Source: Acidobacteriota bacterium
GTDB taxonomy: Bacteria; Acidobacteriota; Vicinamibacteria; Vicinamibacterales; UBA2999
Assembly: GCA_947465275.1 (NCBI GenBank)
Contig: CANIAI010000037.1
Coordinates: 1 to 11,004, forward strand
DNA: 11,004 bases
Direction of reading: 5' to 3'
How positions within the stretch are numbered: position 1 is the first letter of the stretch; each line of letters begins with the position of its first letter. The position numbers and the translations under genes are program-made. The notes below the pieces were generated by a model. That model was not told the origin of the DNA and searched no databases. It saw only the letters and a list, made by a program, of their open reading frames with translations. This document shows positions 7,753-11,004 of the stretch, piece after piece.

Positions 7753-8333
7753 TGTCATCCGCCCTGCGTCCGGCCGTGTTCCTCGATCGCGACGGCACCC
7801 TGATCGAGGAGCGCGGCTACGTCGATCGCCTCGATCTGCTGTCGCTCTTCCCCTGGACGGCCGATGCGCTGCGGCTGCTGAACCGCGCCGGCTTCCTGAC
7901 GGTGGTGATCACGAACCAGTCGGCCATCGGACGCGGCATCATCGACGAGGCGTTCCTCGCGAAGGTGCACACCGTGCTCGACCTGCGGCTGTCGCACGGC
8001 AACGCGAAGATCGACGCCTATTACTACTGCCCGCACCATCCGGACGCCGAGGTGGTCGCCTATCGGCAGATCTGCCGCTGCCGCAAGCCGGGGCCGGGGC
8101 TCATCGAGCAGGCGTGCCGGGAGCTGCACATCGACCCGGCGCGGTCGGTGATGGTGGGTGATCGCTGGATCGACGTCCGCGCGGGGCGCGAGGCGGGGGT
8201 GAAGACGGTGCTGGTGCGCACCGGACACGGCGGCCACGAGGCCGACACGCCGCCGGCCGGCGTGACCGCCGATGCTATCCTCAACAATCTGATGGAGGCC
8301 ACCGGGTGGATCCTGCGCACGTCCGCGGGTTAG
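7752..8333 (+). CDS. gmhB: D-glycero-D-manno-heptose-1,7-bisphosphate 7-phosphatase
   Basis: GmhB removes the 7-phosphate from heptose 1,7-bisphosphate in ADP-heptose synthesis. The 193-aa HAD-family protein has DRDGTL (12-17; nucleophile D12, acid/base D14), TNQS (54-57), a zinc loop with C93, H95, C108 and C110 (CPHH...CRC), K112, and GDRWIDV (136-142; Mg ligands around D137 and D141). The CxH...CxC zinc loop separates it from other small HAD phosphatases; the histidinol-phosphatase domain of HisB shares the fold, but the heptose neighbours settle the call. GGAG lies 10 nt before the ATG. Its last 28 nt overlap the rfaE1 start. Confidence 0.95.
   Translation: MSSALRPAVFLDRDGTLIEERGYVDRLDLLSLFPWTADALRLLNRAGFLTVVITNQSAIGRGIIDEAFLAKVHTVLDLRLSHGNAKIDAYYYCPHHPDAEVVAYRQICRCRKPGPGLIEQACRELHIDPARSVMVGDRWIDVRAGREAGVKTVLVRTGHGGHEADTPPAGVTADAILNNLMEATGWILRTSAG
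8294..8298 (+). promoter_or_regulatory. Ribosome binding site of the heptose kinase gene
   Basis: GGAGG lies 7 nt before the GTG at 8306, inside the gmhB coding region. It is the strongest Shine-Dalgarno in the plus-strand operon and fixes the kinase start, and so the 28-nt overlap with gmhB. Confidence 0.75.
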
Positions 8334-9406
8334 TCGACGCGCTCGAAGGGCGCATCGTTGCCGTGATCGGTGACGTCGTCGCCGACGAGTTCGTCTACGG
8401 TCGCGTCGCGCGCGTGTCGCGCGAGGCGCCCGTGCTCATCCTGGAATACGACTCCACCGAGGTCGTGCCGGGCGGGGCGGGGAACGCCGCGCAGAACGTG
8501 GCGGCGCTCGGCGGACGCGTGCGGCTCGGCGCCGTGATCGGGCTCGATGACGTGGGCGGGCGGCTGGCGGAGGCGTTCCACGCCAACGTCGACGCGCGCG
8601 GGGTGGTGCGCGCGGCCGGACGTGCGACCCCGGTGAAGACGCGCATCCTGGCTGGCGGCATCCACTCGGCCAAGCAGCAGGTGGTGCGGATCGATCGTGG
8701 CGTCCACGGCGCGTTCGACGACGCCACCATCGCACGCTTCGAGCGGGCGGCGGTCGATGCGGCGTTCGAGGCCGATGCGATCCTGATCTCTGACTACGGC
8801 TCGGGGCTCGTCACGCCGGCGTTCGTGAACCGGCTGCGCGGAGCCGTGCGCCAGGCAGGACTGCCGATCCCGATGCTCGTCGACAGCCGCTACCGGCTGC
8901 TCGACTACCGCGCGCTCACCGCCTGCACCCCGAACGAGTCGGAAGTGGAGGAGGCGCTCGGCGTCCGGATCAACGACAACCCGAAGACGCTCGAGCGCGC
9001 CGGCCGCGCCATCCTCGCGAAGACGAAGATGGAGGCGGTGCTCATCACGCGCGGCAGCCGCGGCATGGCGCTGTTCGTCCCCGACCAGCCGACGGTTCAC
9101 ATTCCGATCTTCGGCAGCGACGAGATCGCGGATGTCACCGGCGCGGGCGACACCGTGATGGCCACACTCTCGCTCGCGCTCGCGGCGGGCGCCTCGTTCG
9201 AGAACGCGGCGCGGCTGGCGAACTACGCGGGTGGGCTGGTGGTGATGAAGCGGGGGACGGCGACGGTGACCGGCGACGAGCTGCGTGCCGCGATTGATCG
9301 CGATTCCGCACAGGTGTCAGCGCCGGCGCCAGGTGCGCGACGCACGCGCCGGGCCGCGGCGACTGCGGCTGCCGGGGCCGTCCCGTCGAGGCGCAAGCGT
9401 GGGTAA
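8306..9406 (+). CDS. rfaE1: D-glycero-beta-D-manno-heptose-7-phosphate kinase (HldE kinase half, RfaE1)
   Basis: It phosphorylates heptose 7-phosphate at C1 with ATP. The 366-aa product is a PfkB/ribokinase-family protein: GDVVADEFVYG (22-32), SREAPVL (38-44), GGAGNAAQNVAALGG (56-70), TPNESE (208-213) and DVTGAGDT (276-283) with catalytic base D282. The fold ends near 330; residues 337-366 form a low-complexity Ala/Arg-rich tail (QVSAPAPGARRTRRAAATAA, ending SRRKRG). In E. coli the kinase is fused to the nucleotidyltransferase as HldE; here the two are separate, overlapping genes, and the tail may correspond to the old inter-domain linker (inference). The GTG start has a strong GGAGG 7 nt upstream. 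It overlaps gmhB by 28 nt and rfaE2 by 8 nt. Confidence 0.95.
   Translation: MDPAHVRGLVDALEGRIVAVIGDVVADEFVYGRVARVSREAPVLILEYDSTEVVPGGAGNAAQNVAALGGRVRLGAVIGLDDVGGRLAEAFHANVDARGVVRAAGRATPVKTRILAGGIHSAKQQVVRIDRGVHGAFDDATIARFERAAVDAAFEADAILISDYGSGLVTPAFVNRLRGAVRQAGLPIPMLVDSRYRLLDYRALTACTPNESEVEEALGVRINDNPKTLERAGRAILAKTKMEAVLITRGSRGMALFVPDQPTVHIPIFGSDEIADVTGAGDTVMATLSLALAAGASFENAARLANYAGGLVVMKRGTATVTGDELRAAIDRDSAQVSAPAPGARRTRRAAATAAAGAVPSRRKRG
9388..9391 (+). promoter_or_regulatory. Ribosome binding site of the heptose nucleotidyltransferase gene
   Basis: GAGG lies 7 nt before the GTG at 9399, inside the kinase gene. It supports separate translation of the nucleotidyltransferase rather than a frameshifted fusion. 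Confidence 0.55.
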
Positions 9407-9902
9407 GGTGCTCGACCGCCTGGCGCTGGTCGCCGAGGTCGAACGCCTGCGCGCCGAGGGACGCACCGTCGCCTTCGCGAACGGCTGCTTCGACCTGCTG
9501 CACGTCGGGCACGTGCGCTACCTCGAAGCGGCGGCGCAGGAGGCGGACGTGCTCGTCGTCGCGATCAACGACGACGCGTCGGTGCGCGGGCTGAAGGGCG
9601 AGAACCGGCCCATCCTCGCGGACTCTGACCGCGCCGAGCTCGTCGCGGCGCTCCGCTCCGTCGACCTCGTCACGATCTTCCCGGAGCCGACCGTCGGGCC
9701 GCTGCTCGAGGCGCTGCATCCCGACGTCCACTGCAAGGGGACCGACTACACCGTCGACACCGTGCCCGAGCGGCACATCGTCCGCGCGTATGGCGGGCGC
9801 GTCGCGATCGTCGGCGACCCGAAGGACCACTCCACGCGCGACCTGCTGGCGAAGCTGGCGGAGCCGGAGACGCCGGCCCAGCCGGGCGGGGGACCGGCGT
9901 AG
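9399..9902 (+). CDS. rfaE2: D-glycero-beta-D-manno-heptose 1-phosphate adenylyltransferase (HldE C-terminal half, RfaE2)
   Basis: It activates heptose 1-phosphate with a nucleotide, normally ATP, to give ADP-heptose for LPS core. The 167-aa protein is a cytidylyltransferase-fold enzyme. NGCFDLLHVGHVRYL (28-42) holds the HxGH motif (H35, H38). AINDDASVRGLKGENRP (55-71), HCKGTDYT (111-118) and HSTRDLL (144-150, the usual ST-containing nucleotide site) follow. Length matches stand-alone RfaE2 proteins. GTG 9399 is chosen because the conserved N-terminus (KVLDRLALVAEVERLR) begins there and GAGG lies 7 nt before it; the frame is open back to 9285 but that part reads as kinase-gene shadow. It overlaps the kinase by 8 nt and is followed 6 nt later by the waaC-type gene. 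Confidence 0.95.
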   Translation: MGKVLDRLALVAEVERLRAEGRTVAFANGCFDLLHVGHVRYLEAAAQEADVLVVAINDDASVRGLKGENRPILADSDRAELVAALRSVDLVTIFPEPTVGPLLEALHPDVHCKGTDYTVDTVPERHIVRAYGGRVAIVGDPKDHSTRDLLAKLAEPETPAQPGGGPA

Positions 9903-9908
9903 CCGCGC

Positions 9909-10943
9909 GTGCTGGTCACCACATCCCCCGCACGCATTCTCATCGTCCGCCTCGGGGCGCTCGGCGACGTCGTCCACGCGATGCCGGTCGTCGCGGCGAT
10001 CAAGCGGGCACTCCCGGCCGCCCAGGTCGACTGGCTGATCGATCCGCGCTACGCGGCGGTCGTGCGGATGGTGCGCGGGCTCGGGGACGCGATTCCGTTC
10101 GACCCACGCGGACTGCTGCGCGGCGGTGATCGCGCCGCCACCATGGCCACGCTCCGGAGCATCCGCGGCCGCGACTACGATGCGGTGCTCGACCTGCAGG
10201 GGTTGCTGAAGTCGGCGGTGGTGGCGCGGCTGGTGGGCGGGAAGCGGACGATCGGCTTCGCCCGGCAGCAGCTGCGCGAGCCGCTGGCGCGCCTGTTCTA
10301 CAGCGACGCCATCGACACGAGCGCGACCACGCATATCATCGAGAAGAACCTCGCCGTCCTCGGCGCGCTCGGCATGACCACCACCACCCCGGAATTCCCG
10401 CTCGACCTCCCACCCTCGGCAGCAGCCGCGGAGGTGCAGGCCCGCATGGGCGGGCAGGGCTTCGTGGTGTTGAATCCCGGCGCGGCCTGGCCGAACAAGC
10501 GGTGGCCGGCGGACCGTTTCGGCGCGCTCGCCGCGTCGGTGCGTGCCCGCACCGGCATGCGGTCGCTGGTGCTCTGGGGACCGGGAGAAGAGGCGCTCGC
10601 CGACAACGTCGTCGCGCACTCCGACGGCGCCGCCGAGCGGTCGCCGCGTACCGGCATCCTCGATCTCTTTGCCGTGACGCATGCGGCACGGCTCGTCGTC
10701 TCGGGCGACACCGGTCCGCTGCATATCGCCGCCGCCGTCGGTACCCCCGTCGTGGCGCTCTTCGGACCGACGTTCCCGGAGCGGAACGGTCCGTGGCAGG
10801 CCGCCGACATCTCTCTTTCGGAGGCCTCGCGCTGCGAGTGCCACTACCAGCGGACGTGCCGGCGCGCCGTCCCCTGCATCGACGCGATCACCGGCGACGC
10901 GGTGCTCGATGCGGTGACCCGGCGCCTGGCCCACGTTTCATGA
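9909..10943 (+). CDS. waaC: LPS heptosyltransferase I (WaaC-like, GT9)
   Basis: It is predicted to add the first heptose to Kdo of the LPS inner core. The 344-aa GT9 protein shows ILIVRLGALGDVVHAMP (10-26, with the conserved D20), DLQGLLKSA (95-103), NPGAAWPNKRWP (189-200), SGDTGPLHIAAAVGTP (265-280, D267) and FGPT (285-288). RLGALGDVVHAMP and the DLQGLLKS motif are typical of WaaC rather than WaaF. A C-terminal cysteine set (C309, C311, C317, C323) resembles that of the WaaF-like protein upstream. Start is GTG 9909; no nearby Shine-Dalgarno is seen (a GGGGGA lies about 15 nt upstream). The stop overlaps the next ATG as ATGA. Heptosyltransferase order in the core is inferred. Confidence 0.92.
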   Translation: MLVTTSPARILIVRLGALGDVVHAMPVVAAIKRALPAAQVDWLIDPRYAAVVRMVRGLGDAIPFDPRGLLRGGDRAATMATLRSIRGRDYDAVLDLQGLLKSAVVARLVGGKRTIGFARQQLREPLARLFYSDAIDTSATTHIIEKNLAVLGALGMTTTTPEFPLDLPPSAAAAEVQARMGGQGFVVLNPGAAWPNKRWPADRFGALAASVRARTGMRSLVLWGPGEEALADNVVAHSDGAAERSPRTGILDLFAVTHAARLVVSGDTGPLHIAAAVGTPVVALFGPTFPERNGPWQAADISLSEASRCECHYQRTCRRAVPCIDAITGDAVLDAVTRRLAHVS

Positions 10944-11004
10944 ATCTCGTCCAAATTCTGGCCCGGCGGCGGGTGCCGCTCGGGTTCCTGACCGCCATCG
11001 TCAC
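10940..11004 (+). CDS. Partial CDS of unknown function, possibly an isoprenylcysteine carboxyl methyltransferase-like membrane protein
   Basis: The ATG at 10940 overlaps the waaC-type stop (ATGA), as at other junctions of this operon, so it is very likely the next gene. Only 21 codons are visible (MNLVQILARRRVPLGFLTAI, then V): a short N-terminus, an Arg cluster (9-11) and the start of a hydrophobic segment, as in a membrane protein. The RRRVPLGF lead resembles some isoprenylcysteine carboxyl methyltransferase-like membrane proteins that sit near LPS core genes. This is recall from a very short piece and should be treated as a guess. Confidence 0.6.
   Translation, partial: MNLVQILARRRVPLGFLTAIV

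Noticed and set aside
9135..10934. 599-aa open frame on the minus strand opposite rfaE1-rfaE2-waaC
   Set aside because: It spans three well-supported plus-strand genes, has low-complexity Arg/Asp/His-rich composition and no family signature; a high-GC shadow.

Overview
This is a high-GC window with strong G/C preference at third codon positions. It is almost fully coding and comes from a diderm (LPS-making) bacterium. The gap-pgk-tpiA-secG order, the separate genes for the two HldE activities and the general protein character would fit a high-GC Acidobacteriota-like or deltaproteobacterial-type genome. That placement is inference; no rRNA or marker gene in the window fixes the taxon.

Layout: two operons diverge from one 164-bp intergenic region (3269-3432). 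Leftwards (minus strand) runs lower glycolysis plus a secretion gene: gap (GAPDH), pgk, tpiA and secG, the last cut by the window start. Rightwards (plus strand) runs a tightly packed lipid A / LPS inner-core operon: waaA (Kdo transferase), lpxK (lipid A 4'-kinase), an lpxL-type acyltransferase, waaF-type heptosyltransferase, gmhB phosphatase, hldE kinase half (rfaE1), hldE nucleotidyltransferase half (rfaE2), waaC-type heptosyltransferase, and the first 21 codons of another gene cut by the window end. Nearly every plus-strand junction is an overlap of 1, 4, 8 or 28 nt, which suggests translational coupling.

How the genes work together: the heptose genes (kinase, GmhB, nucleotidyltransferase) make most of the ADP-heptose pathway. 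GmhA (isomerase) and HldD (epimerase) are not in the window. WaaF and WaaC would use ADP-heptose. LpxK, LpxL and WaaA finish the Kdo-lipid A acceptor on the inner membrane. The minus-strand genes carry out the triose-phosphate steps of glycolysis/gluconeogenesis.

The most interesting non-coding part is the divergent region. It has two good sigma70-like promoters whose -35 boxes lie inside each other's spacers, a 7-bp hairpin at the predicted 5' end of the gap mRNA, and a perfect 2 x 24-nt tandem repeat in the gap leader. A 12-pair hairpin also sits between gap and pgk. I see no mobile element, CRISPR, tRNA/rRNA or clearly novel protein system; the coding content is housekeeping.
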